Below, piece by piece: positions 24,004 to 35,496 of a stretch of DNA of 64,000 nucleotides. The stretch is from positions 26,159,001 through 26,223,000 of the forward strand of contig JAZBRS010000023.1 of assembly GCA_037176725.1 (NCBI GenBank), written 5' to 3'. The notes beneath the pieces were generated by a model. That model did not search any database and was not told where the DNA came from. It worked only from the letters and a program-made list of their open reading frames with translations. This stretch comes from Posidonia oceanica. Lineage: Eukaryota; Streptophyta; Magnoliopsida; Alismatales; Posidoniaceae. The position numbers were made by a program, and so were the translations under genes. Positions within the stretch are counted from its first letter, which is position 1, and every line of letters starts with the position of its first letter.

Positions 24004-24139
24004 GTCTTCACACCTACATTGCGTGGTCTTTTAAGCGGCGCTTGTTCTTACACTTGCATCGTTTGCCTCCCCTTTGTTTCTCTTGTTCTTTCTCTTTGCA
24101 TTTGCATCTGCATGGCTTTATCGATGTTTTATCTCGCTT

Positions 24140-24520
24140 GTTTTGGCACCGTTTCGCGTGCCACTCTTTTTTTTGCACCATTTCACGTGCCGCTCTTGTT
24201 TTCTTGCACCGTTTCGCGTGCTTGCTTTGTCTTTTACACCGTTTCACGTGCCGCTTCTGTTTCTCGCACCGTTCCGCGTGCCGTTTCTGTTTCTTGCACT
24301 GTTTTGCGTGCTGGCTTTGTTTTCTGCATCGTTTCGCGTGCCACTCTTGTTTTCTTGCACCATTTCACATGCCGCTTTTGTTTCTCGCACCGTTTCACAT
24401 GTCGCTTCTATTTCTTGCACCGTTTTGCGTGCCATCTTTGTTTTCTGCACCGTTTCGCGTGCCACTTCTGTTTCTCGCACCGTTTCGCGTGCCGCTTCTG
24501 TTTCTCGCATTGTTTTGCGT
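24140..24520 (+). repeat. 30-bp LTR minisatellite, E1 3' LTR
   Basis: About 12-13 units of the same type as at 2690-3090, with more differences between the two LTRs than in the rest of the LTR. Confidence 0.85.
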
Positions 24521-24828
24521 GTTTTATGCTGTTTTCTCTTGCATGTCGCCCGCATTGCTTGGTTTTACTGCCATTTTGCTTTTTCGCCTGCATTTGCATA
24601 TAAAGCAGTGATACTTACTACCTGGAGTTCTCACGAATCATGGTTTGCCCGGTTTGGAACACAGACAGCATTGCTGAGCGCTTAGACTGCACGTTTACTT
24701 CCCTGCATTGCATCCCATCACTTAGAGCACACCTTTGAGCATTCATTCAGGCATTCATTGGCATTTAGGCATTCAAACCTGCATTTCCTTGCGTATGCGA
24801 GCGTAAGCCTAGAAAGACCGATTCTCAG

Positions 24829-24862
24829 GCGTGTCAGGGGTGCCTAACACCTTCCCCTCACG
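24829..24862 (+). other. conserved LTR 3'-end hairpin (E1 3' LTR)
   Basis: The core GGGTGCCTAACACC is kept. One outer base pair is changed compared with the other LTRs. Confidence 0.55.
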
Positions 24863-25230
24863 TAACAGGAGTCCTTGTCCAGTCTTTTGGCCCACAATGA
24901 CCATATTGCCCTTATCCTAGGCATGAGTCATATCATTTGCATTCATTTGCATTTGTTTTCCTTTGCATTGCTTTGCTTTGCACCCTTTGCTTGGTTTTGC
25001 ATGTTAATCCACACATTTCCCCTGGTTTTCCTTGTCTCCCGATAATAGACACGGTGGCAACTCTGAATTGTCTTATCTTCTTCTTTTCTTATCTTTTCTC
25101 CTCTGTTTTAAGTATTTTCGAGTTGAGCCCTCCTCTTCGGACGTAGCCGCTTATAGTGAGCCTGATTCTGATTGGTGCACGCGATCTTCTGACAGTGTGC
25201 ATGGACGATCTGAACACCGGGATTACTACA

Positions 25231-25811
25231 ACAGGCGAAATGCCCAAATCCCTAAGGACTTACACCTATAGAGGGAGAAAAAAAGCTAGGGTTTAACAGA
25301 GAAGGTGAGCCAGAAAAGAACGCATGTCTGAGCCTGGGCACAAAAGAAAAAGAATAGAAGGCGAAGACAGAATTCGACCATAGAGATAGAGGTGTGCAGT
25401 ACAACCCTGTCCCTCCAAATTGCCTTGCAGAGGATTTGAAATTCGCACCTGGGGATCCAAGCCCTACAAGGCTTAGCCCCCCTGTCTCAAAACCAGGCAC
25501 CTATTACCTTTAAGTCAGGGACAGCATAAACCTGGGTGCCAGAAAAAAAGAAAGAAAAAAAAAGACAAACAAAAAGAAAAGAGAAGAAAAGAAAAAGATA
25601 AAAGATAAAAAAAGAGGGGGACAAAAGTCAGCCCTAAAAATAAAGGCAAGCAACGTGATCCCGCCCCGTTACCAATCTTAGAGAAGAATCAAAGTTCAAG
25701 CCAAAAGAATCTACAAATCCCATGGGGACTAGTCACCCTTGTCTAGCAGCAGCTCCCCTGTCTCAAACCAGGTGTCCATTACATCCAAGCCAGGGATAGG
25801 GGAAATCTTGC
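25231..25811 (+). mobile_element. fragment X: post-integrase spacer of another Ogre-like element
   Basis: Sequence such as GCGAAATGCCCAAATCCCTA (25235) matches the post-integrase spacer of E2 (47873), and the following A/G-rich tract (25545-25620) matches those of E1 and E2. The piece is bounded by the end of E1 (25230) and the start of E2 (25812). E1 and E2 therefore both appear to have inserted into one older element of the same family, in the same orientation. No gene is present. Confidence 0.75.
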
Positions 25812-28800
25812 TGTTGACACCCCATTTTGGCAGGCTGAATCGATTGGAATCTTCTGGTGGCTTCTGAACCCAAACCCACACCTTTCCTTACTTCTTTCCT
25901 CTCAAAACAAGCCCAAACTCAACCTAAGATTACACCCCTTTCTCGAACCCAAAAACTACCCAAAAACCATAGGAAAACTCACCCTTCCTAACCTAGCAAA
26001 CCCACCAAAGTGCCCTCGAAATTTCAAATCAAAACCACTCCCAAAAATCCTAGAAAACCTAGGTAAAACTACCCTTTTTCTACACCTCAAAACCCTTCTA
26101 AAACCTTCTCAAAACCAAACCAAAACTCTAGGAGCAAGACTAGAGACTCTAGACTACACACCTACCAAAATTCACCCCTTTTCAAAACCTCTAAACCCTC
26201 TTTTTGCCCAAATTATCCTTTTCTCTCTCCTAGATTATTATTTTCTCTCTCCTCTCTCTCTCTTGATTATCCCCCTTCCTTCCCCCCTTTTCTCCCTCTT
26301 TTTTGCTTGGCTGTGGGCCCCCTTGTGCTCCTATCTGTTCTCAATCTTATTCCTATTTTTATCTTATTTTTACCATTTTCTTTGATTTTCAAAAAATTAT
26401 TTTCTTTCAGCTCCTCTCTTTCCTATTTATTCCTCCATTTCTCCCTTTTCCTCTCCTTTCTAGTTTCCTCTTCTTTTCTCTTACTAAACCCCTAAAAATC
26501 CTTGAAAAACCTTCAAAATTCTGAAACAAAAGGGAAACAAACCAAAACCCTAAGAAAAATAATTAAAAAACATTAAACAAACAATTAAAAACCTAAACCT
26601 AACTAAATCTAGACAAAATGGAAAATCATGAGTGCAAGCTGAAAAATGCAAAACAAAACAAAAGAAAATGCTGTAAAATCAAAGAAAAAACCAAAATGTA
26701 ACCAAAACAAGCAAGAGTAAAAACCCTACCAAAAAGCAATCAAAAAAAATTCCTAAAAAGAAAGGAAAACAATTAAGAAATGCTAAGGCAAATAATTAAG
26801 GAAAAGAGAAACCTAACTTAACAAATCTAAAAAGAACAATTCAAAGACTTAAATGAAAATAAAAAACAAACAATCAAGAATCCAAAAACACTTAACTAAA
26901 AACTTAACAAGAAAACCTTAATTAAAAAAAATTAATTAAAAGAGCTCAACAAACAAAAATCAAAAACAAATCAAAAGACTTAAGCGAGAAAGTCCAAAAT
27001 CAAAAATCTAAAACCCACTCTAGTTAATTAAAAAAAACAAACTTTAAAAAACCCTAACTAACAACCCAAGTACTTAACAAGGAAAACATAATTAAAAAAC
27101 AACTAAAAAACTTAACAAACATTTAATCAAAATCAAAACAAATCAAAAGCAAAGAAAACCCTAATCAAAACTAAATCTCTCTAAACCTAATTAATTAATC
27201 AAAAACAATCATTAAAAAACTTAATCAAGGTCCCAACTTAAAACACAATCACTCTAAGAATCTTTCCTTTTTTTATTTTATTTTTATCTAATTTATTTCT
27301 CTCCTTTCTCTTCCTCCTTTCTTTCTTCCTTTCTATTTTTTTTCTTTCTTTCTTTTCTTTCTTCTTTCTTGGGCCTAGTCCGGCCCGTCTCCCCTCCTCC
27401 CTTCTTTTCTTTCTTTCTTTTCTTTTCTTCTCCCGCGTGCCAGGTCCGGTCCACGGCCCGCACCAACTCCTCCTCCTTCCCTCCTTCTTCCTCTCCTTCT
27501 CCTTCCTCTCTGGTTTTCTTTTTTTCTTTCTCTCCGACACCACCCTTCTGCATTCGACAGCTCACCGTCCTCCCATCTGACTGTCCTTGCACCTTGCACG
27601 CCCTTTGCCCAGGCCGAACCGGCATGCGCCGCCTGCCTCCCGTGCACCTGCAATCTCCTGCCATCGCCCCTCCTTAGTTCTCAATTGCAGCCACCCGCCT
27701 CAGACGAAAAAAGCCAGTAAAGCCAGCAGCTCTAGAAGACCAGAAACACACCCTTCATCGCCAGGCTCTCGACCTTCTTCCTTGGGGGATCCTCAGCCCG
27801 AGAGAACGGAGAATTCACTCTCTTCCACTGCCAAAGATCAGGATTTCCTCCTCCTTCATCCCACTGCAATACAGACCTCCAACACCCTTCAAACCTCTCA
27901 AAATTCATCCCCCAAATCCACCGAACTTCCAGCATTTCGGCCCTCCCATTCCGTAGCCATCTACAACCCAAAACCACCCAGAAACACCCAACTTCCTCCG
28001 CAGAACCCAACTCCACCTTCCTCAAAATTTCCAACCCCACAGACCTCCAATCCATTCCAAAATCCTCCCTTCAACTCACCTGAACGCCATCTTCCCAGAC
28101 CACCCGGCCTTCAGCCCAGCAACCCACCACCGCTTCGACAACCCACCACAAACACCTACCCGGTTTTCTGTCCGAAAATCAACACACCAGCAAACTCCCT
28201 TTCCAGACCTCCACCGCCCAATTCAACCGTCCAGCAGCCTTCACCAGACACCCAGGAGTCCACCAGCACCCTCCATTTAGCCCGAGGGGCGACAAAATCC
28301 TCCCCTCATCTCTGGCAATCTCTGCTGAACCCAAAAGTGCCGCTTCTTCCGTCGAGCTTCAGGACTTCCTTCCGAGCGTTTAGCGAGCTTCAGAAGACTG
28401 CGTGGAGCCGCTCCAGACGTCCGCGAGCCACTGACGACGCCTGCATTAGTCAGACGACCCTCGCCGACCTCTGCAGAAGCCACCCACGTCAGGGGGGCAC
28501 TCCGGACGCCAAATCAGGTGCTTCCTTCTCCCATCAATCTAGTTTCTTCCCCTTCTTGCTTTTCCGTCCCTTAGTTCTAGGTTCTACTCCCTCCTGCTCC
28601 GAGTCGTCATCGCCGGCGACTCCGTCTTCTCCAGCGAGCTCTGAGCTCAGATCGTCGAAGCGGTTGCAGAACCGGTCGCCGACCCTCCCCCGAGAACCGC
28701 TCGACCCTCGGGAGCGCTCCGATGGCCTCAGAATGCCACGACGCCGCCGCCCCCGACCGCAGCACCTCTGGACAGCTCTGCAGTGCTCCGACGTCTCCTC

Positions 28801-30054
28801 CGGCTCGCTTCGAGCCCCACCGCCGCTCCCCGACGCAGCCCAGACCTCCACCGAGCTTCGAAGAGCATCCCCCACCAGTCAACGCGCCTCCGACGCCCTT
28901 CCTTCTCCCTCGACGGCCGCTAGTAGCAACTGCTACAGTGGCCGTCAGTCTGTGATTTCACTGTGCACTTATTTTCCATTTACTAAGATATTTTGTTATT
29001 AAATTGCATTTTCGATCTCTGTTTCTGGTTTATTGCATTCAGGTCCTGCTCCTGTTTATCATTCATTTAATTTCGTATGTTAATCTTATAAAATTGCATG
29101 AAAAACATAAAAAATCAGTTAATTGCATGTCAGTCCTGCCACAATGTTTCTCTTCAGTGTTTCCTTTAAATTCCAGTCCTCTTGTTTTATATTAATGCAT
29201 GTTAGTCCTACTGATATTAATCTGATTTAATGCTTATCTTTTACCTTGCTATATTGCATTTCTAGCCCCTGTTGCTATTCTTATTTGCAATTTAATCCTC
29301 TGATTTGCTAACTTAGGTTATATTTTTCAATTTTCCTTACTGCATTGCATCATTTCCCTCATATTATCTGATTTTTGCATATAGGTCCTTCATCAATGCA
29401 CAGCATGCATTTAAATGCTCATTTTGCTTATAAAATTGCATTTTTAACCCTGTATGTTTGAAAAACTGCATATAGGTCCTCTGTTTGCATTCCCGGACCA
29501 CTCGGACCCCTGTTTTCCTGGAAAAATTGCATTTTAGACCCTGTTAATTTCAAAATTGCATGCCAATTTACCATTCGATTTCAAGACTTGTCCCAATGCA
29601 TGACATTTTGAACCCTGCATTTTGTAAAATTGCATTCAGACCCCCATCTTTTCAAAATTGCATGTAAGTCCCTAGTTTTTTTGAAAAATCATCCCTAAGT
29701 CTTTTCTTGCATTCTGCATGCATTGCATTCATGCATTCTTGCATCTGGCATCTCTCGCACACACCTGAGCACTCTTAGCTCCCATTTGCATGGGAGGACC
29801 TGTTTTGTACACCCTTAGGCCCCCTTTTTCACTTAGATCTTATCTTCTCTCCTATTCTGGCCTCCTGCCTTGAAGTCTGGATATCTTCAGATCCGGCCGT
29901 TGGATCTTCTCAACTAAGCTACCTGGGCGACCCCAGCGGAGCGCTCTTTAGCATGGACCAATCAGATTTCAGATCAGGCGTCAGATTTCCAAGGTAAGTC
30001 CTCTTGAACTTGGCAGCATCTTTTGCATATCATTCACATTGCATGGCTTTTACA

Positions 30055-31210
30055 CGCTCTTTGCCGCTTTGTTTCTCGCACCGTTTTGCGTGACAACTTT
30101 GTTTCTCGCACCGTTTTGCATGCCGCTTTGTTTCTTGCACCGTTTTGCATGCTACTTTGTTTCTTACACCGGTTTGCGTGTCAGCTTTGTTTCTCGCATC
30201 GTTTTGCGTGCCGCTTTGTTTCTCGCATCGTTTTGCGTGCCGCTTTGTTTCTTGCACCGTTTTGCGTGCCCGACTTTGTTTCTTGCACCGTTTTGCGTGC
30301 CTGCTTTGTTTCTTGCACCGTTTTACTTGCCAGCTTTGTTTCTTGCATCGTTTTGCATGCCGCTTTGTTTCTCGCACCGTTTTGCATGCCCGACTTTGTT
30401 TCTTGCACCGTTTTGCGTGCCGCTTTATTTCTTGCACCGTTTTGCGTGCCAGCTTTGTTTCTCGCATCGTTTTGCGTGCCCGCTTTGTTTCTTTAACCGT
30501 TTTGCGTGCCCGACTTTGTTTCTTGCACTGTTTTGTGTGCCGCTTTGTTTCTTGCACTGTTTTGCGTGCCGCTTTGTTTCCTGCACCATTTTGCGTGCCC
30601 GACTTTGTTTCTTGCATCGTTCTACGTGCCTGCTTTGTTTCTTGCACCGTTTTGCGTGCCAACTTGGTTTCTTGCACCGTTTTGCGTGCCGACTCTGTTT
30701 CTCGCACTATTTTACATTCTCGCATTGTTTCTTACACCGTTTTGCGTGCCGACTTGGTTTCTTGCACCGTTTTGCGTGCCGACTTAGTTTCTCGCACTGT
30801 TTTACATTCTCGCTTTGTTTCTTGCACCGTTTTGCGTGCCGACTTTGTTTCTTGCACCGTTTTGCGTGCCAACTTTATTTCTCGCACTGTTTTACATTCT
30901 CGCTTTGTTTCTTGCACCGTCTTGCGTGTCCGCTTTGTTTCTCACATCGTTTTGCGTGTCGACTTTGTTTCTTGCACCGTTTTGCTTGCCTCGCTTGTTT
31001 CTTGCGCCGTTTTGCGTCTCTCGCTTGTTTCTTGCACCGTTCTGCATGCCGACTTTGTTTTTCTCACTGTTTTATGTTCTTGCTGTGTTTCTCCCACTGT
31101 TTTAGTTCTTACTTCGTTTCTCGCATCGTTTTGCATGTCGACTTCGTTTCTCGCACCGCTTTGCGTGTCAGCTTCGTTTCACGCACCGTTTTGCGTGTTT
31201 TACGTTATTT
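30055..31210 (+). repeat. expanded 30-bp LTR minisatellite, E2
   Basis: Roughly 38 units of 29-31 bp around TTGCACCGTTTTGCGTGCCG. Between about 30661 and 30930 three unit types alternate regularly, giving a 90-bp higher-order repeat; the distinct type contains CACTGTTTTACATTCT. Long open frames on both strands (for example 415 residues on plus and 231 on minus) are a by-product of the unit length. Confidence 0.9.
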
Positions 31211-31493
31211 CCTCTCGCATGTCGCCTGCATTGCCTGTTTTCACCGTTGTTTTGTTTTATCGCCTGCATTTGCATTAGGGCAGTGATGCTTACTACTTGG
31301 AGTTCTCATGAGCCAGGTTTCACCTGGTTCGGAACACAGACAGCGCTGCTGAGTACTTAGATAGCACGTTTAATTCCTTACACGCATTTTCGTTACTTAG
31401 AGCACACCTATGAGCATTTAATTAGGCACTTAGGCATTCAAATCTGCATTTCCCTGCGTATGCGAGCGTAAGCCTAGAAAGACCGATTCTCGG

Positions 31494-31527
31494 GCGTGTC
31501 GGGGGTGCCTAACACCTTCCCCGCACG
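31494..31527 (+). other. conserved LTR 3'-end hairpin (E2)
   Basis: GTGTCGGGGGTGCCTAACAC and the complementary CCCCGCACG form the intact version of the hairpin. Confidence 0.6.
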
Positions 31528-31720
31528 TAACAGGAGTCCTTGCCCTCTCTCTTGGCCCGCAATGACCATATTGCCCTTATCCTAAGCATGAGTCACATCA
31601 TTTGCATTCATTTGCATCTCATTTCTTTTACATTGCCTTGCATTGCATCTTTTGCTTGGTCTTGCGTGATTATTCACGCATTTCCCCGATTTTCCTTGTC
31701 TCCTCATCTAATAGACTTGG

Positions 31721-31730
31721 TGGCGACTCC
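31721..31730 (+). other. PBS-like decamer inside the E2 LTR
   Basis: TGGCGACTCC equals the first ten bases of the true PBS at 31852 and lies 131 bp upstream of it, inside the LTR. Counterparts are at 3601, 25055 (one base changed), 39259 and 59632. Confidence 0.7.
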
Positions 31731-31851
31731 GATTTTGTCTTATCTTCTTCTTTTCTTTCCCTTTTCCCTTTTTTAAATGTTTTCGAGTTAAGTCTTCCTT
31801 CTCGGACATAGCCGCTAATAATAACCCTGATTCTGATTGGGATTACTACAG

Positions 31852-31869
31852 TGGCGACTCCGCTGGGGA
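31852..31869 (+). other. primer-binding site of E2, tRNA-Arg type
   Basis: TGGCGACTCCGCTGGGGA begins two bases after the LTR end. It matches the complement of a plant tRNA-Arg 3' end (acceptor CGGAGTCG plus CCA). Confidence 0.88.
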
Positions 31870-33181
31870 TACTAGACTTTGGCTTTCACTTTGGCTTTGG
31901 CTCGCTCGCATTCTGCTTGGGATTTGCCTTCTTTGTTTGCCTTTGTGTTTCCTTCGCCTGTTTTGCTCGTTTTCCTGTGCAAACTCCTGGCAAGTCGCCC
32001 GTGGCTACTCAGCTTTGGTTTTGCACCCCCTTGCCTCGGTTTGAGCTCCGTTTTGCTCTGCTTTGCCTCTGTTGCTTGTTTGCTCGTTTATTTCCTTGCC
32101 TCTACTCTTGTTTGCTTTACAGCTTGCCTGTTTTTACTTTCTTTAGCCCTTTTACTTATTATTGCTTTATTTCCTGCACAATGCATGTCTACATACTTGA
32201 TTGGCAACAATGCATGTTTTTTGAATGATGAATGCTTTCTTTTACACATTTGCTATGTCACTACACACGCACATGCTCTGTATATACGCCTTTTGACATG
32301 ATGAATGCTTTCCCTTCACTATCATGCTCACAAACACTCGCACATGCCATGCACTTGCCTTTTGCTCTGTTGTATGTTGTTGCCTGTCATATTTGGTTGA
32401 TTTTCTTCCTTTTTGCACATGCCATGCCTAGGATAGTAGAGACTAATTGCTTTTTCCTATGGTTAATTAAAAATAGCAAGTAAAAATAAGATCTAGGGTT
32501 AACTAGAGCCATCAACACACTTGCACCCTCCTGGAGTTAATAAAATACGCAAGATAAAAGACTTTAATCATTTGCATGAAGCATAATATAGGGCATGCAT
32601 CTTCTCATCTGAGTCCACCTATCAGTCTGCGAAGGATGGTTCCGGCCTCTCACTCCGATGCTTTGGCATGGTGTGAGTCGGTCGGTCTGTCCCCCCTTGT
32701 CAGGTGTCATGTCGGTACTAGTGGAGGGTACTTCCTACGCTTAGGCGAGGTTGAGGCCACCAACGCACCACCCTATTATTACCTGAGCTTTAGGCCGGGA
32801 GTTAGACAGGGGACCTACTTTTCTGACCTGAGTCGGTGACCCGTACACTTGTGGATATCTGGAGTATACTACCTGCTAGGAAACACTAGATTGGTGAGAG
32901 AGAGCATGCTAGAAAGCATACATGTCATTCATGCCACGACTTAGTGCATTTACATTTTATTTTCTATTCCTAATCCCGATTTTCTGTTGTGTCCTTAACA
33001 GAGTTCAGTAAGCAATTTCCTTAGCTAGAGCTCGGGTTCCTCGCCTTGTTGACACCTCTGGTGAGACACCTGTGCTCAACCATCTCCTTCTGAGCTACTC
33101 ACCTTTGCGAGCATAGCTCGTCGTAGAGTCCATCCGTTTTTCACTCGTCGCAGCCCCGTTTTAACTCGCTCTCGGTCAGCA
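31870..33181 (+). other. untranslated leader of E2
   Basis: It is homologous to the E1 leader, including the block with GAGTCCACCTATCAGTCTGC (about 32610). No conserved ORF is present; a short ORF at 32576-32839 shares only part of its frame with E1. Confidence 0.6.
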
Positions 33182-33592
33182 ATGGCCCAGCGCACCGTCG
33201 AACCCCCGCTTACCCTTGCCTTAGAGGTGGTTTCTGCTCCAGCCCCTCCGACTCCCGTTTCTAACCCCTCTGTGCCCCTTGTGACGCCAGGATTTCCCTC
33301 TCTGTCGTCTAGGGCACCCCAGTTTACTGTGGGACAGTGGCAGACACTCGCTCCTCCTGATCCGGTCGCCGAGTCCATCTTGATGACCACTACTCGCGTT
33401 CCGAAGGCGCCTCTGACCCCACCTTCTCAGGAATTTGTCGCTTTTGACACCCCTTCTGCTGCTGCGGCGACTCTCGCCCTAGGACTTTAATCTCCTGGAC
33501 AGTCTGAATCTCTTGGCTCTGGCCCCTCGCCGACACTGCAATTCAGTGTTCCCACCGATGGGACACCTGAAGAGCAGTACCAGCATCTAATG
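33182..33592 (+). pseudogene. gag: Gag of E2, N-terminal part, split by solo LTR E3
   Basis: The frame starts MAQRTVEPP, as in E1, and reads through a Pro-rich N-terminal region. A TAA at 33490 interrupts it. The frame then runs to EEQYQHLMD, where solo LTR E3 is inserted. It resumes at 39387 with IQRLQDMALSV. The two parts fit together once E3 and one copy of GATAC are removed. Confidence 0.85.
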
Positions 33593-35490
33593 GATACTGT
33601 TGACACCCCATCTTGGCAGGCTTGGACCACTTGGAACCCTCCTGGTGATTGCTGGACTCAAACCTAAACCAAAACCAAACCCTAACCCTCTTCTTTACCC
33701 CTCAAAATCAAGCAAACTTGACCTAAGCCTTTACCCCTCTTCCCAAGCTCAAAACCTAACCAAAATCCATAGGAAAACCCACCAACAGCCACTTAGCAAA
33801 CCTACCCAAGAACTTAGAAAATCTCAAACATTAGACCATTCCCAAAAACCCTAGAAAACTTAGGCAAAACTCCCCTTTCTACACCTTAAAACCCCTCCAA
33901 AACCTTCTTAGAATCAAACCAAAACTTCAGAACCAACACCTCAAATCCTAGACTGCCCACTCACCAATTTTCATCCCATTCCAAGACCTTTAAAACCTCC
34001 ATTCACTCAAATTATCCTTTTCTCTCTCCAGGATTATCATTTTCTCTCTCCTCTCTCTCTCCTGATTATCATCTCTCTTTTCATCCTCTTCTTACCCTTT
34101 CTCTGGTCTGGCTGTGGGCCCCCTTTGTGCTTCTATCCTTCCTCTATCTTATTCCTATTTTTACTTTATCTTTAACACTTTCCCTAAATTTTAAAAAATC
34201 ATTTTCCTCCAACCTATCTCTTTTCCTTTTATCTCCCTCTTTTTCCATTTCTTTCCTCCATCTCTTTTCCTTTTCTCTCTCTTGCAAAAATCCATAAAAA
34301 CCCCTAAAAATCTGTAAAACCCCAAAACATAAAAGAAACAAATCAGAACCCTAAGAAAAACAATGGAAAAAACATTAAACAAGCAATTAAAAACCTAAAC
34401 TTAACTAAATCAAGCTAAAAAGAAAACCAAGCATGTGAGCTAAAAAATGCAAAACAAATCAAAAGAAAACACTGAAAAATCAAGAAAAAAACTAAAATGA
34501 AATCAGAACCCACCAAAAGTAAAAACCCCATCAGAAGAATTAAAAAACAAACCCTAAAAAGAAAAATTAAAAATCAAACACTAAAACAAGTAATTAAAGA
34601 AGCAAAAGACTTAACCTAATAAACATAAGAAGAACAACATAAAAACTTAACTAAAAAAAAAAGAGAAGGAAAAGAAAAACACATTTGAAAGACTTAAAAA
34701 ACACCCCATCAAACCAGAAAAATCTAACTAAAAACTTCAAGAAAAATCAACAAATAAAAATCAAAGCATAATTTAAAAGACTTAAGAAAGGAAAAAACCC
34801 TAAGAAGACTAAAACTTAAAAACCTGAAAACAACCCTGATTAATACGAAAATAAATCCTAAAAAATCCTAATCAATATCCTAAGTGTCCAACAAGGGAAA
34901 CACAATTTTTAAAACAATTTAAAAAAGGTTTAACAAACATTTAATCAAGTGAAAACTAATTAAAAGTAAAACCAAAACCCTAAAACCCTAATCAAGCCCA
35001 AAACACATTAATCAACCCAAAATGGCCATTAAAAAATTTAATTAAAATCCTAACTCACAACACAACCTTTCTAGTATTTTTATTTATTTTTAGTTCCTTT
35101 TTACTAATTTTATTTTTCCCATTCTACCCTCTCTTCTTTCTTACTTCTCTTTTTCTTTCTTTCCTTTCCTTACTGGGCCCAATCCAGCCCGTTTTTCTTT
35201 TTTCTTTTATTTCCTTTTCCTCCGGCCCACGGTCCGACCCAGCGCCCCTTCTTCTTCCCCACCTTCTCTGCATTTTCTCCCGTCTCTTCTCCCGCAGCCA
35301 GCTGCAGTCTTCCCTTCGCCATTTAAAATTTGAAGCCCTCCATCCAATCATCCACAGAGCTCGCCGCTTCACCTCCATCTCAGCGTCTTTTCCGGAGGCA
35401 TTCATTGCCGGCCGACATCCATCGCGTCTGCTGCAGTGCCGCCGGTGGATTTCAAATCTTCTAGCGCGCCAGCAGCCGGCCTCCACCAGA

Positions 35491-35496
35491 TATAAG
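35491..35496 (+). promoter_or_regulatory. possible TATA box of solo LTR E3
   Basis: TATAAG in the context CAGATATAAGCTGCC lies just after the pyrimidine-rich part of the LTR. It aligns with GATAAAG in the E1 LTR. A transcription start some 30 bp further on would place the C-rich and T-rich parts in the transcript. This is inference only. Confidence 0.3.

Larger units (their letters stand above)
19286..25230 (+). mobile_element. 3' LTR of E1 (5945 bp)
   Basis: It starts TGTTGACACC and ends GGGATTACTACA, the TG...CA form. From 21441 it repeats the left LTR to its end. In order it has a short 5' part, an A-rich low-complexity segment (19990-20750), pyrimidine-rich runs (20760-21010), a C-rich part, the T-rich unit region (22500-23460), a candidate intron (23678-24003), a 30-bp minisatellite (24140-24520), a hairpin (24829-24862) and a PBS-like decamer (25055-25064, one base changed). 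The right flank begins ACAGG. The matching target duplication would be outside the window. Confidence 0.94.
25812..31850 (+). mobile_element. 5' LTR of element E2 (6039 bp)
   Basis: It starts TGTTGACACCCC directly after fragment X and ends GATTACTACA, one base before a PBS. It shares the layout of the E1 LTR but is clearly a more distant copy. The A-rich segment is at 26520-27230 and the pyrimidine-rich runs at 27260-27540. A C-rich segment (27580-28950) gives a 471-residue Pro/Ser-rich open frame. The T-rich unit region is at 28990-29720 and a conserved MDQ frame at about 29953. A donor-like CCAAG/GTAAGT follows, but the usual acceptor segment is missing. The minisatellite is about 1.15 kb (30055-31210). 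Confidence 0.93.

Noticed and set aside
27587..29002. 471-codon Pro/Ser-rich ORF in the E2 LTR
   Set aside because: It lies in a C-rich LTR segment with few possible stops. The same region in E1, E3 and E5 has no matching frame. I see no domain.
30023..31286. Long overlapping ORFs on both strands in the LTR arrays (for example 415 and 377 residues on plus, 231 on minus)
   Set aside because: They are produced by the 30-bp unit in several frames at once and their frames differ between LTR copies.
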